DNA from: Acinetobacter rudis
Lineage (GTDB): Bacteria > Pseudomonadota > Gammaproteobacteria > Pseudomonadales > Moraxellaceae
DNA: 64,000 bases
Reading direction: 5' to 3'
NCBI RefSeq assembly: GCF_031157835.1
Contig: NZ_JAVIDR010000009.1
Location: forward strand, 54,446 to 118,445
Shown: piece by piece, positions 37,338-46,480 of the stretch
How the letters are laid out: each line of letters opens with the position of its first letter
How positions within the stretch are numbered: the first letter of the stretch is position 1
Notes under the pieces: generated by a model
Database searches by the model: none
Told to the model about the DNA's origin: nothing
The model's input: only the letters and a program-made list of their open reading frames with translations
Program-made: the position numbers and the translations under genes

Positions 37338-38600
37338 TTAGAATTTGTAAGTAGTTACAAAGTTAACACGTGAAATATCAAAGGATTTACCATCAAATTG
37401 TTTACGTTCACCATGATGATATTCTAGTCCAACATCAATATTTTGAAGTGGAGTATAGAAAATATTGGCAGAAATGTCTGATAACTGTTTATTCATCTTT
37501 GGATTGTTACGAGCGTAACTTGTTGAATCATCAAAGTCTATGAGGGAAGCAGCAAAATTGGTACGCCATTGATCAGACAACTTATGCGAATAACCCAAGA
37601 CATAAGTGTTTACCTTATTTTGATCAAGATCATTTTGTTGTTTATTAACACTAAAGTCGCCACCTGAACTATAGCCATTTACCATACTGCCATTTTGCTG
37701 AGTATAAGAAACAAATTTCTGATCCCCCTCTACATGATATACATGCGCTTGGACTGAATTGATTGGTGAAAGTTTATATTTAACCCCAAGACCAACACCC
37801 CAGCCCCATTTATCAATATCTTTTTCTTGTCCATCAACTTTTAAAGTAGCACGCTTTTCATGTGCAAAACCTTGCGTAACCAATGTTAAATCATCTTTGT
37901 TATACACATATTTAGCAGTGACTGCTGGTAACTCAGATGCACGTGTATCAACATATTCAGCAGCAACTTTTACATTATGTGCTGGAGCTAAGTTAAAGTT
38001 ATAACGAACCTGTGGTAAACGTGTCCATGAATACCCCATAAACAATGTGTAATCTACACTCTCTGTTAAAGTCTCTAAGTTACTCATGTTCGAAACGGTT
38101 TGACCAATCAACCAGTTATTAAAATCAATATAAGCATGACGTAAGCGTAATTTACCATTCCCCTCTAAACCATCCCAAAAATCCATTTCAATTTTGGCTT
38201 TAACATCGGTCCCTTTTATATTTTTTGCTAAGTCCATCCCCAAACGTGTCGCTGTAATGGTAAATGCTGAACGATTACCCGCGGGGGTAGAATCCACCGA
38301 TGGAATTTGTCCACTGACAAACTGAGGAGAAGCAGTATCTTTAAAATCCACAGCCCCATCTACACGAACAATACCGTAAAATTTAATATCGGTATCACTA
38401 TATACACTTGCCTTCTTGGCCTGTTTTTGTGTCGTTTCCTGTAATTGTTGCACTTGCTGAACATCTTCAACACGTTGCTGTTCAAGTTTGTTAAATTTAG
38501 CTTCTAATACTTCGAGTCGACTTTCAACCCCTCCAGCAACTACTTGATTTAAAGGTAGAAATGCCATAAAAAATGCAATGTGTTTCATTTTAAAGTTCAT
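37338..38600 (-). CDS. DcaP-like trimeric outer-membrane porin
   Basis: The 420-residue protein has a signal peptide ending near QVVAGG. A coiled-coil stretch rich in Glu and Gln follows (about residues 25-60: LEVLEAKFNKLEQQRVED, then Gln-rich). A beta-barrel then begins at IKFYGIVRVDGAVDF and ends with the C-terminal Phe of VTTYKF. This order is that of Acinetobacter DcaP porins, which admit dicarboxylates and other anions. AAAGGA lies six bases before the ATG at 38600. Downstream of the 4-hydroxybutyrate genes, it may admit their substrate; the 490-bp gap means a separate promoter. Confidence 0.88.
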   Translation of the reverse strand: MNFKMKHIAFFMAFLPLNQVVAGGVESRLEVLEAKFNKLEQQRVEDVQQVQQLQETTQKQAKKASVYSDTDIKFYGIVRVDGAVDFKDTASPQFVSGQIPSVDSTPAGNRSAFTITATRLGMDLAKNIKGTDVKAKIEMDFWDGLEGNGKLRLRHAYIDFNNWLIGQTVSNMSNLETLTESVDYTLFMGYSWTRLPQVRYNFNLAPAHNVKVAAEYVDTRASELPAVTAKYVYNKDDLTLVTQGFAHEKRATLKVDGQEKDIDKWGWGVGLGVKYKLSPINSVQAHVYHVEGDQKFVSYTQQNGSMVNGYSSGGDFSVNKQQNDLDQNKVNTYVLGYSHKLSDQWRTNFAASLIDFDDSTSYARNNPKMNKQLSDISANIFYTPLQNIDVGLEYHHGERKQFDGKSFDISRVNFVTTYKF

Positions 38601-39090
38601 GATTGATCCTTTTTTAAACATGAGTTTCCCTATTCGGCTCAAGTAATTGAGTCGAAAATTGAGCTTTAAGCGTGAATGATGATAGAAATTGCTACCTTGC
38701 TTGAAGATTACTCGATACTAAAAACGACCCCTCGTTTTTTCAGTACATCAAGATCTTCAAACAAAGTAAGGCAATTACAAACATAAAATAAATCGTGATT
38801 TACAACGTGTAGTCATCTATTCCTAGATTAAATCCTTGCTCGAGTTGTCACTCCAAATAACACCCGTTATTTAGTAATCGAACCTTCCTAAAAAAGATTT
38901 ATTCCCTACACATTGAAGTAAATACAGTTAAGAACACCTCCATTGTTCAAGCTGTAAAATCATGCACGGCAGTGATGATTCTCATCAATTCACTGCCTAC
39001 TCCATTGTTGGAAAAGCCAACATTAAACAGCATTGATGTGTCGTGAATTTCGATTCATTACATCAATGTAAAGTTGTTACGACATTCAAA
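38601..39090. other. Gap between aldehyde dehydrogenase and porin genes
   Basis: The 490 bp contain one good stem-loop (GGCAGTGA/TCACTGCC with TGAT/ATCA inside, 38968-38997) that probably marks the end of the dehydrogenase transcript. The inner part resembles a Fur site only weakly. No convincing sigma-54 -24/-12 promoter was found. Confidence 0.45.
38968..38997. terminator. Stem-loop after the succinate-semialdehyde dehydrogenase gene
   Basis: GGCAGTGA-TGAT-TCTC-ATCA-AT-TCACTGCC forms a 12-bp stem with a two-base bulge. There is no T run on the minus strand, so its role as a terminator is tentative. Confidence 0.4.
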
Positions 39091-40536
39091 TTATTGAATG
39101 TTCCCTAGGCAGACGTATTTCATCTCTAAATATTCATCCATGCCATATTTAGACCCTTCACGACCAATCCCTGATGCTTTCACCCCACCAAAAGGCGCAG
39201 CAGCATTAGAAATTAAGCCAGTATTCACACCGACCATGCCGTACTCTAAGCCACGAGAAACACGAATAAATTGATTGATATCTTGTGTAAATACATACGA
39301 CGCCAAACCAAATTCCGTGTCATTCGACATTTCGATGACTTGTTCTTCTGTTTCAAACTTAAAAATTGGTGCAAATGGTCCAAAGGTTTCTTCCTTTGCA
39401 CATAACATTTGTTGCGTCACATCTTTAACTAAAGTTGGTACACACCAATTACCTTCTGTATTTTCTGTTTTCCCAGTGACTAAAACTGCACCTTTACTTA
39501 GTGCATCCGCAATATGCTCTTCAACTTTTGCCACAGCCTTACGGTTAATCAGAGGTCCAATGTCAGTGTCTGCATCTAAGCCATTGCCCATCTTCATTTT
39601 TTCAACTTGGCTCTTTAACTTATCTACAAAGGCATCGTAAATTTCGCTTTGTACATAAATTCGGTTTGCACAAACACAAGTTTGTCCAGCATTACGAAAT
39701 TTAGTATCCATAACCCCTTGAACTGCTTGGTCAAGATTGGCTGAATTAAATACCAATACGGGTGCATTTCCACCAAGCTCTAAAGACAGTTTTTTCACTG
39801 TTGGCGCACTTTGTGCCATTAATTTGGCACCAATTTCAGTCGAACCAGTAAAACTTAATTTTTTAACAATCGGGCTTTGCGTAAAAATTTGCCCAATTTT
39901 AGTTGAGGAGCCCGTAATGACATTAAATACGCCTTTAGGAAAGCCTGCCTGTTCAGCAAGTTTGGCTATAGCCAAGGCTGTTAATGGTGTTTCAGATGCA
40001 GGTTTAACCAAAATAGAACAACCTGCTGCCAATGCTGGTGCAACTTTACGGGTAATCATTGCTGCAGGAAAATTCCAAGGCGTAATCGCTGCACATACCC
40101 CAATTGCCTCTTTAAAGACAAAAATTTCGCTGTTGGCAGCAGATGGAATAATGTCACCATAAGCACGTTTGGCTTCTTCACTAAACCATTCAATATAACT
40201 TGCAGCATAAGCGATTTCACCCTTCGCTTCTTTCAAGGGCTTGCCTTGCTCTACAGTCATAATCGCAGCAAGCTCATCTTGATGCTGCATCAATAAATCA
40301 AACCAGCAACGTAATAATCGACTACGTTCATTTGGCGCAATCTCTTTCCACTTTTTCTGTGCAATATTTGCATCGACAATTGCTTGTTCAATGACTTGCT
40401 CAGAGAGTACAGGCACAGTAGTAATTACAGACTGATCTAAAGGATTGGTGACTGCCAGCGTTTCTTCAGCACTTAACCATTCACCATTCACTAAACATCT
40501 GTTTTCAAAAACTGAAAATTGCGTAATATCCATCAT
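39091..40536 (-). CDS. gabD: NAD(P)-dependent succinate-semialdehyde dehydrogenase
   Basis: The 481-residue aldehyde dehydrogenase has TPWNFPAAMITRKVAPALAA, FTGSTEIGAKLMAQ, LELGGNAPVLVF with the base Glu, RNAGQTCVCANRIYV with the nucleophile Cys near residue 288, and a C-terminal PFGGVKASGIGREGSKYG typical of GabD. It oxidises succinate semialdehyde to succinate. It follows the sigma-54 activator gene by 18 bp. Together with the iron dehydrogenase it would convert 4-hydroxybutyrate to succinate. A second ATG directly after the first (40533) is better placed behind AGGA. Confidence 0.9.
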   Translation of the reverse strand: MMDITQFSVFENRCLVNGEWLSAEETLAVTNPLDQSVITTVPVLSEQVIEQAIVDANIAQKKWKEIAPNERSRLLRCWFDLLMQHQDELAAIMTVEQGKPLKEAKGEIAYAASYIEWFSEEAKRAYGDIIPSAANSEIFVFKEAIGVCAAITPWNFPAAMITRKVAPALAAGCSILVKPASETPLTALAIAKLAEQAGFPKGVFNVITGSSTKIGQIFTQSPIVKKLSFTGSTEIGAKLMAQSAPTVKKLSLELGGNAPVLVFNSANLDQAVQGVMDTKFRNAGQTCVCANRIYVQSEIYDAFVDKLKSQVEKMKMGNGLDADTDIGPLINRKAVAKVEEHIADALSKGAVLVTGKTENTEGNWCVPTLVKDVTQQMLCAKEETFGPFAPIFKFETEEQVIEMSNDTEFGLASYVFTQDINQFIRVSRGLEYGMVGVNTGLISNAAAPFGGVKASGIGREGSKYGMDEYLEMKYVCLGNIQ

Positions 40537-40554
40537 TCTTTCCTAGTTCATCAT

Positions 40555-41967
40555 TTATTGCTTAAAACGAGCAATTTTTTTCACCAAAGTTGATTGCTCA
40601 ACACCCAGTGCTTTTGCTGTTGCACGTGTCGAACCATATTGCTTTAAAGCTGCTGAAATCAGCTCACACTCAAAGGCTTGGACACGCTCTTTCAAACTCA
40701 AGGTCAGCGGTTCGACTTGACGCTGTATTGCCAAGTGCTTAGGTAAATCTTGCAGACCAATTTCATTCGCCTGACTGCTGACTAACATCCGTTCCAACAC
40801 ATTGAGTAATTCACGTATATTTCCCGGCCAATCATATTGGCTCAGTGCCTCAATCACTTCAGGACTAACACTTTTATTTAGTTGGTATTTCTCATTAAAT
40901 CGATTTTGATATTGATGTACCAAAGGCAAAATTTCACCACGTCTTTGACGAAGTGGTGGAAGCTCCAAATCAATCACATTAATTCGATAGAATAGATCTT
41001 CACGGAACTCACCTCTTTCCACCATCTCTTCTAATTTACGGTGAGTGGCAGAAATAATACGAATATCAACCTCTTTAAACTCTGTTGAGCCCACAGGTAA
41101 AAAACGGTTTTCTTCGATAACTTTTAGAAGTTTTACTTGCATACTTAAAGGCAAATCTCCAATTTCATCTAGAAATAGTGTGCCCTTATGTGCAATTTCT
41201 AATAGTCCTTTTTTCCCTTTACTTGAAGCGCCAGTAAATGCTCCAGACACATAACCAAACAATTCAATTTCAAGTAAATTATCTGGAATCCCAGAGCAGT
41301 TTAATTCTAGAAAAGCATGCTCAGACCGAGGACTAATATGATGAATATAGCGCGCTAATTTGGATTTCCCTGTCCCAGTCTCACCACGTAACAAGACCTT
41401 GCTATTGAACTTAGCTACATTATTGGCAAGATCAAAAACACGTTGTGTTTCACGTGAAATAATTAAATCATGTGCAAAATGATTAATCTTGTACTGTGCC
41501 TGAGTACGAAATAAATTATCTAACTGCTCCTGCGCATGTTTAGCTCGAAGCAATTCAGTAATGTCACGTACACTCGTTACAATACAAATCAACTGATTAT
41601 TGCGATCAAAAACAGGGCTGCCTGTCACCAAAATTTTCTGGGAACCATGAATTGTCTGAACTAAAGTGACGACTTCTTGTCGTTTAATCACCTCAAGTGA
41701 AGCGGAGTTAGATAAATACCCCATCTTCACTAAGTCACCCATATAGCGACCAATTAAAATTTCACGTTTTAATCCAGTGATACGCTCATACGCATCATTC
41801 ACAGCCACTGTCACAGCATGGGCATCTGTAATATAAATACCATCTTGAATTGCATGAATTAAGGAACGAATTGGCTCCACATCAAAAATTGAACGACCAT
41901 CTTGAGTGATCAGTTCAAAATAATCATTTTCGCCTTTCATTAATGCAATCACTTGATCCACGGTCAT
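40555..41967 (-). CDS. PAS-domain sigma-54-dependent activator
   Basis: The 470-residue protein has a PAS domain at about residues 30-140 (GIYITDAHAVTVAVNDAYERITG, then SPVFDRNNQLICIVTSVRDITE). An AAA+ domain follows with Walker A GETGTGKS near 197, the sigma-54 contact motif GAFTGA near 245 and LFLDEIGDLP. The C-terminal helix-turn-helix reads GSTRATAKALGVEQSTLVKKI. Such proteins act with RpoN at -24/-12 promoters. It is embedded between the two dehydrogenase genes (9 bp and 18 bp gaps), so it is cotranscribed with its presumed targets. AGGGG precedes the ATG. Confidence 0.92.
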   Translation of the reverse strand: MTVDQVIALMKGENDYFELITQDGRSIFDVEPIRSLIHAIQDGIYITDAHAVTVAVNDAYERITGLKREILIGRYMGDLVKMGYLSNSASLEVIKRQEVVTLVQTIHGSQKILVTGSPVFDRNNQLICIVTSVRDITELLRAKHAQEQLDNLFRTQAQYKINHFAHDLIISRETQRVFDLANNVAKFNSKVLLRGETGTGKSKLARYIHHISPRSEHAFLELNCSGIPDNLLEIELFGYVSGAFTGASSKGKKGLLEIAHKGTLFLDEIGDLPLSMQVKLLKVIEENRFLPVGSTEFKEVDIRIISATHRKLEEMVERGEFREDLFYRINVIDLELPPLRQRRGEILPLVHQYQNRFNEKYQLNKSVSPEVIEALSQYDWPGNIRELLNVLERMLVSSQANEIGLQDLPKHLAIQRQVEPLTLSLKERVQAFECELISAALKQYGSTRATAKALGVEQSTLVKKIARFKQ

Positions 41968-41976
41968 TTTTTACCC

Positions 41977-43125
41977 CTACGCAGCATAAGCTTCACGATA
42001 AATCGCTTCGATATCATCCACGCTAAGCTGCCGAGGGTTATTTTTTAATAAACGCTCCACTTTGATTGCTTCTGCTGCCAATGCAGGTAGATCTTCCTCC
42101 TGAATGGAAAAATCACGCAAACTTGCAGGTATATTCAATTGGCGACAAAATTTGTGTAAAAACTCCACCAATTTTTCTGCATTTTCTGTATGTAAATGAC
42201 TTTGACCAAGCTTCAACACCTTGGCTATATTACTTAAACGCTCAGCACAACCAATCACATTCCACTTTAAGACGTAGGGCAACATGAGTGCATTACTCAC
42301 ACCATGCGCCATTTTATATTTTCCACCAAGTGGATATGCCAAAGCATGCACTGCACCTACACCCGCATTACCAAAAGCCAGCCCAGCCATAAGGCTTGCT
42401 GTGGCCATTTTTTCACGTGCAATTAGATTTGAAGGTAAGGCATAAGCTTGAGGTAAATATTCTACGATTAAGGCTATCGCTTGTAGGGCTAAAGCATCGG
42501 TAATATCACTATGATTAACTGAAATATATGCTTCAATGGCATGAACTAAGGCATCTACCCCACTTGCCGCAGTCACTGTAGCTGGACAACTAACCGACAT
42601 CAGTGGAGAAACAATTGCCACATCTGGTAAAAGGAAATCACTAACAATACCTTGTTTCATTTGATTTTTTGTATCAGATAAAATCGCAATATTGGTGACT
42701 TCTGACCCCGTACCCGAAGTCGTTGGAATAACAATTAAAGCAATATCACGACCACCAATTTTATCCGTCCCAACAAAGTCACGGACATGACCTGATTGCC
42801 CTGCAAGTGCCGCAACACATTTAGCAATGTCGAGTGCGCTTCCTCCGCCAACTGCAATGACAGCATCATTTTGATGCTGATGATAAAACTCAATACAATC
42901 TTGGACTTGTTCTAATTCTGGCTCTGGTTTTACAGCATCATAAATTGAATATTCAACATTAAGTAAATTCAACACATGTAAAATTGTTCCAGATTTCACC
43001 ACCCCTTGATCACTAATAATGAGTGGTTTTTTAATATTAAACTGCGTTATCGCTGGTAATAAATACTCAAGTGCCGTCTGACCAGTAATCAGTTTATTCG
43101 CACTTTTAAATGTAGAAAATCCCAT
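41977..43125 (-). CDS. Iron-containing alcohol dehydrogenase, probable 4-hydroxybutyrate dehydrogenase
   Basis: The 382-residue protein has VGGGSALDIAKCVAAL, IPTTSGTGSEVTN, SGVDALVHAIEAY and HALAYPLGGKYKMAHGVSNA, the motifs and metal-binding His/Asp residues of type III alcohol dehydrogenases. Its operon partner is a succinate-semialdehyde dehydrogenase, so oxidation of 4-hydroxybutyrate is the simplest role. Other omega-hydroxy acids or diols cannot be ruled out. AAGGA precedes the ATG. It differs clearly from the other iron dehydrogenase at 20652-21812, so this is not a recent duplication. Confidence 0.87.
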   Translation of the reverse strand: MGFSTFKSANKLITGQTALEYLLPAITQFNIKKPLIISDQGVVKSGTILHVLNLLNVEYSIYDAVKPEPELEQVQDCIEFYHQHQNDAVIAVGGGSALDIAKCVAALAGQSGHVRDFVGTDKIGGRDIALIVIPTTSGTGSEVTNIAILSDTKNQMKQGIVSDFLLPDVAIVSPLMSVSCPATVTAASGVDALVHAIEAYISVNHSDITDALALQAIALIVEYLPQAYALPSNLIAREKMATASLMAGLAFGNAGVGAVHALAYPLGGKYKMAHGVSNALMLPYVLKWNVIGCAERLSNIAKVLKLGQSHLHTENAEKLVEFLHKFCRQLNIPASLRDFSIQEEDLPALAAEAIKVERLLKNNPRQLSVDDIEAIYREAYAA

Positions 43126-43182
43126 AACTAATCCTTTATTTTACCTGAACGTATAAATCAACTTGGTTTACCTGTTGTCTAT

Positions 43183-43200
43183 AATGAACTTCTGTTCATT
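43183..43200. promoter_or_regulatory. Inverted repeat upstream of the iron dehydrogenase operon
   Basis: AATGAAC-TTCT-GTTCATT is a perfect 7-bp inverted repeat 58 bp before the start of the dehydrogenase gene. It could be a binding site for the sigma-54 activator encoded in the operon; this is inference from position. Confidence 0.4.
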
Positions 43201-43408
43201 GTCGTTGGTGAGTGTGTTTAGCCCCTCCCTTTCACGGTTAAGTAAAAGAGATCACATAAACGCATTGTCCCACTAAAATCCTTTTTAACTTCTCTAGGTC
43301 TAACGAAAAAAATCATCACATACCTATAGATACAAAATCCATGCCAACCTTTAAAAAACAACATAACAATATGAATTATATAAACTTAATAAAAACACCA
43401 CATAAGGT

Positions 43409-43423
43409 GTAATACGGTATTAT
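43409..43423. promoter_or_regulatory. Palindromic operator copy 1, upstream of gntR
   Basis: GTAATAC-G-GTATTAT matches the perfect palindrome GTAATAC-A-GTATTAC found at 53839-53853. It is nested beside ACACC/GGTGT (43396-43410). The shared sequence suggests the GntR protein encoded at 43811 binds both. Confidence 0.55.
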
Positions 43424-43810
43424 ATGAATTTTTTCCTCATAATTAAAACCACCTATGAATTTATTCATCACCAAATAACTTTCAGGAAAAAATATTTATT
43501 TTCTAATCATTAAATGGAATCATTTCGTCTTTATTTTGAGCACTAATTGCGTAAAAAACAGCAAAATAAGTTGTTTAAAAAGTGAGAAATTTGGCCCCAT
43601 TGTAGAAAAAGAAATCTTTAATAAATTAATTTAAAAATCAGGATAATTTTCATCACATTAAAGATGAATTTTATGTAAAAAAAAGTAAGTGAATCTATAA
43701 AATAATTTTGATAATTTAACGACTTAGCAACACTTTAGCGATATATATACCAACAAAATATATCTACCTATATTATAATATTACGATCTTTAATATCCCA
43801 TGGTTCACCA

Positions 43811-44497
43811 ATGTCTGAAAAGCTTCAAGTTCAACGTCAAGCTGCACCGATTCGGCAGCAAGTTACCACGCTATTAAAGCGAGATATCTTAGATGGTTTC
43901 TTTATGCCAGGTGACCGTCTTGTCGAAAGTGCTTTATGTGAACGTTATGGGGTTTCTCGTACAGTCATTCGTGAAGTATTACGCTTATTAGAAAGTGAAC
44001 ACTTGATTAGTGTTGTTCCTCTACAAGGTCCGATTGTGACTAAGCTCACTGAAACAGACATCATCAATTTATATTTAGTTCGTGCCAAAGTTGAAAGCTT
44101 TATGATTGAGTTATTCATCAAAAATGCCAATGCTGAGGATAAAAAAGAATTACATGATTTATATCAAAATTTAGATGAGAAATTCCTAAATGGCTCGGTA
44201 GATCAACGCTGGGAATATAAAGATAAATTTTACGATATCCTCCTTAAAGGGGCGAAAAATAATGTACTTGAAGAAATGATTCTAAAAATTCAAGCACGTG
44301 TTGGCTTGTTTAAACACTTCGCATTTGTTTATGAAGACCGTGTCAAACGTGGTTATGAAGATTTAAAACTTATTTTTGATGCAACATTGGCAGAAGATAT
44401 AGAACAAGCCTGCGCACATAATGATCAGCACCTATTAGATGCTGGACAAGCGGCAGTAGTCAATTATAAACGTCGTTTAAATCCAAATACGCTCTAA
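43811..44497 (+). CDS. GntR-family (FCD) regulator of the fused-E1 cluster
   Basis: The 228-residue protein has an N-terminal winged helix (DILDGFFMPGDRLVESALCERYGVSRTVIREVLRLLESE, residues about 25-63, shown for the GntR signature). A helical C-terminal domain of FCD type follows, with YLVRAKVESFMIELF and AHNDQHLLDAGQAAVV. It is convergent with a seven-gene catabolic cluster and separated from it by a shared terminator. Palindromes upstream of this gene and upstream of the cluster's first gene are nearly identical, so it is the likely repressor of both. The ribosome-binding site is not obvious. Confidence 0.84.
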   Translation: MSEKLQVQRQAAPIRQQVTTLLKRDILDGFFMPGDRLVESALCERYGVSRTVIREVLRLLESEHLISVVPLQGPIVTKLTETDIINLYLVRAKVESFMIELFIKNANAEDKKELHDLYQNLDEKFLNGSVDQRWEYKDKFYDILLKGAKNNVLEEMILKIQARVGLFKHFAFVYEDRVKRGYEDLKLIFDATLAEDIEQACAHNDQHLLDAGQAAVVNYKRRLNPNTL

Positions 44498-44517
44498 ACT
44501 AAACAATACTATGCAAT

Positions 44518-44545
44518 AAAAAACGCTCTTTATTGAGCGTTTTTT
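44518..44545. terminator. Bidirectional terminator gntR / SDR
   Basis: AAAAAACGCTC-TTTATT-GAGCGTTTTTT has a 5-bp G+C core with A/T arms on both sides. It ends both converging transcripts. Confidence 0.88.
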
Positions 44546-44575
44546 ATGATTGGGAAGTACTGTTTTAAAAACAAC

Positions 44576-45316
44576 TTAACTCGCAATATATAAGCCACCA
44601 TTTACGTGTAGCGTTTCACCAGTGATAAAGCTTGCAAAATCAGAAGCTAAATAAAGTACTGCATCTGCAACTTCATCGGCACTTCCCAAACGATGCAATG
44701 GCGTTTGCTGCAACAATCCATCGCCTTTTTCTTGCATTAACTGGCGAATCATTGGAGTATCAATTAGCCCTGGCGATACATTATTCACACGAATATGAGG
44801 TGCCAACTCAAGCGCCAAGGTACGTGTTAAATTTAATACTGCACCTTTCGATGCCGCATAATGTGCGTGATTTAAACTCCCTTTATGTCCAGCCATAGAT
44901 GCAACATTGACAATTGCAGCGCCAGTACGTAAATGAGGAATAGCAGCACGAATAGTATAAAATACACCATCCAAATTCACTGCTGTCACTTTAGACCATT
45001 CTTGATCTGAGATGTCTTTTAATGGGCGCTCTAAATACAAACCAGCACATGGAATTAAAATATCAATACCACCAAAACGCTCCACTGCAGCATTTACAAC
45101 TGCAACTGCCTGAGCAGAATCAGATACATCTTGTGCTAAAGCCAACACTCGCTCACCGCTAGGATCAAGTTGTGCCGAAAATTTTTGCAATGCTTCAAGA
45201 TTTAAATCAGACAAAACGAGCTGTGCGCCTGCTGCATATAACTTTTGAATACAACTCACAGCGATACCACCTGAAGCACCGGTAATTAACACTGTTTTTC
45301 CTTGAAAATTAAACAT
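44576..45316 (-). CDS. SDR-family oxidoreductase (last gene of the fused-E1 cluster)
   Basis: The 246-residue classical SDR has TGASGGIA in the cofactor loop (ending in Ala where most have Gly), D37 after the second strand (predicting NAD), PCAG for NAG, NVASMAG with the Ser, and YAASK. The C-terminus LASDFASFITGETLHVNGG is standard. It starts 9 bp after the shikimate-dehydrogenase-like gene, with AGGA upstream. The substrate is unknown; the context suggests a hydroxylated carboxylate or cyclic alcohol. Confidence 0.85.
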   Translation of the reverse strand: MFNFQGKTVLITGASGGIAVSCIQKLYAAGAQLVLSDLNLEALQKFSAQLDPSGERVLALAQDVSDSAQAVAVVNAAVERFGGIDILIPCAGLYLERPLKDISDQEWSKVTAVNLDGVFYTIRAAIPHLRTGAAIVNVASMAGHKGSLNHAHYAASKGAVLNLTRTLALELAPHIRVNNVSPGLIDTPMIRQLMQEKGDGLLQQTPLHRLGSADEVADAVLYLASDFASFITGETLHVNGGLYIAS

Positions 45317-45325
45317 TTTTATATC

Positions 45326-46165
45326 CTATAAACGAATAAGTGCAAGTTCAGGCTCATCTAAAATAAAAGCAGCCAATTGACCAATCTGTGCCATCAGCAT
45401 GGCCTGACCTGGTACAGTTTTCATGCCTTTACTTTCAGCTTGTAATAACAATTGTGTCTTGGGTGGATTCATAACCACCTCTGCAACACAAGCACCTTGC
45501 CCGAGCTGATCAATGCTAAAAGGTAAAACATGTTCTAATGCCCCCAACATACCTGCGGAAGTTGCATTGATACATAAATCAACATCTACGGCATTTTCAT
45601 CTACAGCAGTAATATCGGCATCTGGTGCATACGCACGTAGTGCTTTAACCAATTCTTCAGCTTTATCTTGAGTACGGTTATGAACGCGTAAGGTTTTCAC
45701 ACCACGTTCCAACAAGGCAAAAGCAATACCTCTTGCCACACCACCAGCACCTGCCATATATACTTTTAAATTTGCATCTACCTGAACATCGTTATGAATT
45801 AAACCTTGAACAAAGCCTTTACCATCAAACATTTCACCATGAATCTGACGTTGTTGATCAAAGCGAACCGCATTTACTGCACCAATAATTTGTGCTTGAG
45901 ATCCTTTCACTTGAGTGAGCTCAGCCATGGTCATTTTATGTGGAACAGTGACTACAGCCCCAGCAATAGTTGGAATTAGCTTTAGACTCTGCACACATTG
46001 GCTGAGATCTTCTGCAGCAACCTGAAATGGCACACAAACAGCATCATAATTCGCCTTACGCAACAACATATTCATAATGCGTGGGGTTTCAACATGTGCG
46101 ATTGGATCAGCCAATATTGGAATGATTTTAGTTTTACCTGTAATAGGTTGTTTAACATCACTCAT
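45326..46165 (-). CDS. Shikimate dehydrogenase-like oxidoreductase with altered substrate site
   Basis: The 279-residue protein has the AroE fold, with a NADP-type domain in its middle (AGAGGVARGIAFALLERGV, NRTQDKAEEL, INATSAGM). The substrate motifs differ: ADPIAHVETPRIMN stands where AroE has GxPIxHSxSPxxHN, so the first substrate Ser is Val and the second is Thr. VVTVPHK lacks the usual Asn before TVPHK, and EMFDGKGF replaces NTDGxG. The catalytic Lys of VPHK and the Asp of FDG are kept. It is therefore probably not a shikimate enzyme. GAGGAG lies before the ATG at 46165. Confidence 0.82.
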   Translation of the reverse strand: MSDVKQPITGKTKIIPILADPIAHVETPRIMNMLLRKANYDAVCVPFQVAAEDLSQCVQSLKLIPTIAGAVVTVPHKMTMAELTQVKGSQAQIIGAVNAVRFDQQRQIHGEMFDGKGFVQGLIHNDVQVDANLKVYMAGAGGVARGIAFALLERGVKTLRVHNRTQDKAEELVKALRAYAPDADITAVDENAVDVDLCINATSAGMLGALEHVLPFSIDQLGQGACVAEVVMNPPKTQLLLQAESKGMKTVPGQAMLMAQIGQLAAFILDEPELALIRL

Positions 46166-46330
46166 TTCCACTCTCCTCAAGGTTATATTGTCACGCTTTA
46201 AATTAACGCTAAATTTCAAACACTTCTGCTGTATTAATTTCATCTCATCAAGATGTATGGCATTTCATATGTCATTGCTTTGCATTAATAAATTCATAAT
46301 GATTTAAAGCAAATCGATCTATCAACAATA

Positions 46331-46385
46331 AAAAAGAGCCTGTTGATATTTCAGTGACGAATGGGTACGTTTGAAATATCAACAG
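46331..46385 (-). terminator. Strong minus-strand terminator inside the cluster
   Basis: CTGTTGATATTTCA and its exact complement form a 14-bp stem around an 18-base loop. On the minus strand it is followed by GGCTCTTTTTTATTG. It lies between the MHS permease and the shikimate-dehydrogenase-like gene and would end or weaken transcription there. Confidence 0.8.
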
Positions 46386-46480
46386 CCTCGGAGGATTGAA
46401 TCTATCTAAATACCCGAATAGATTCCCCCAACAGAAAGCCCTTCGTTCATCCTTAAACGCAGACTTTCCTTACAGCGCAC

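Larger units (their letters stand above)
43126..43810. other. Regulatory gap between 4-hydroxybutyrate operon and GntR gene
   Basis: This 685-bp A+T-rich gap separates divergent genes. It holds an inverted repeat at 43183-43200 near the dehydrogenase start and a palindrome at 43409-43423 shared with the promoter region at 53.8 kb. No reading frame of note was seen. Confidence 0.6.

Noticed and set aside
38970..38992. Fur-like site TGATGATTCTCATCA
   Set aside because: It matches the consensus only partly, forms the inner part of a hairpin after a gene end, and lies too far from the porin start to be convincing.
43126..43810. Sigma-54 promoter for the dehydrogenase operon
   Set aside because: I looked for GG-N10-GC on the minus strand and found no sequence with the right spacing and flanks.
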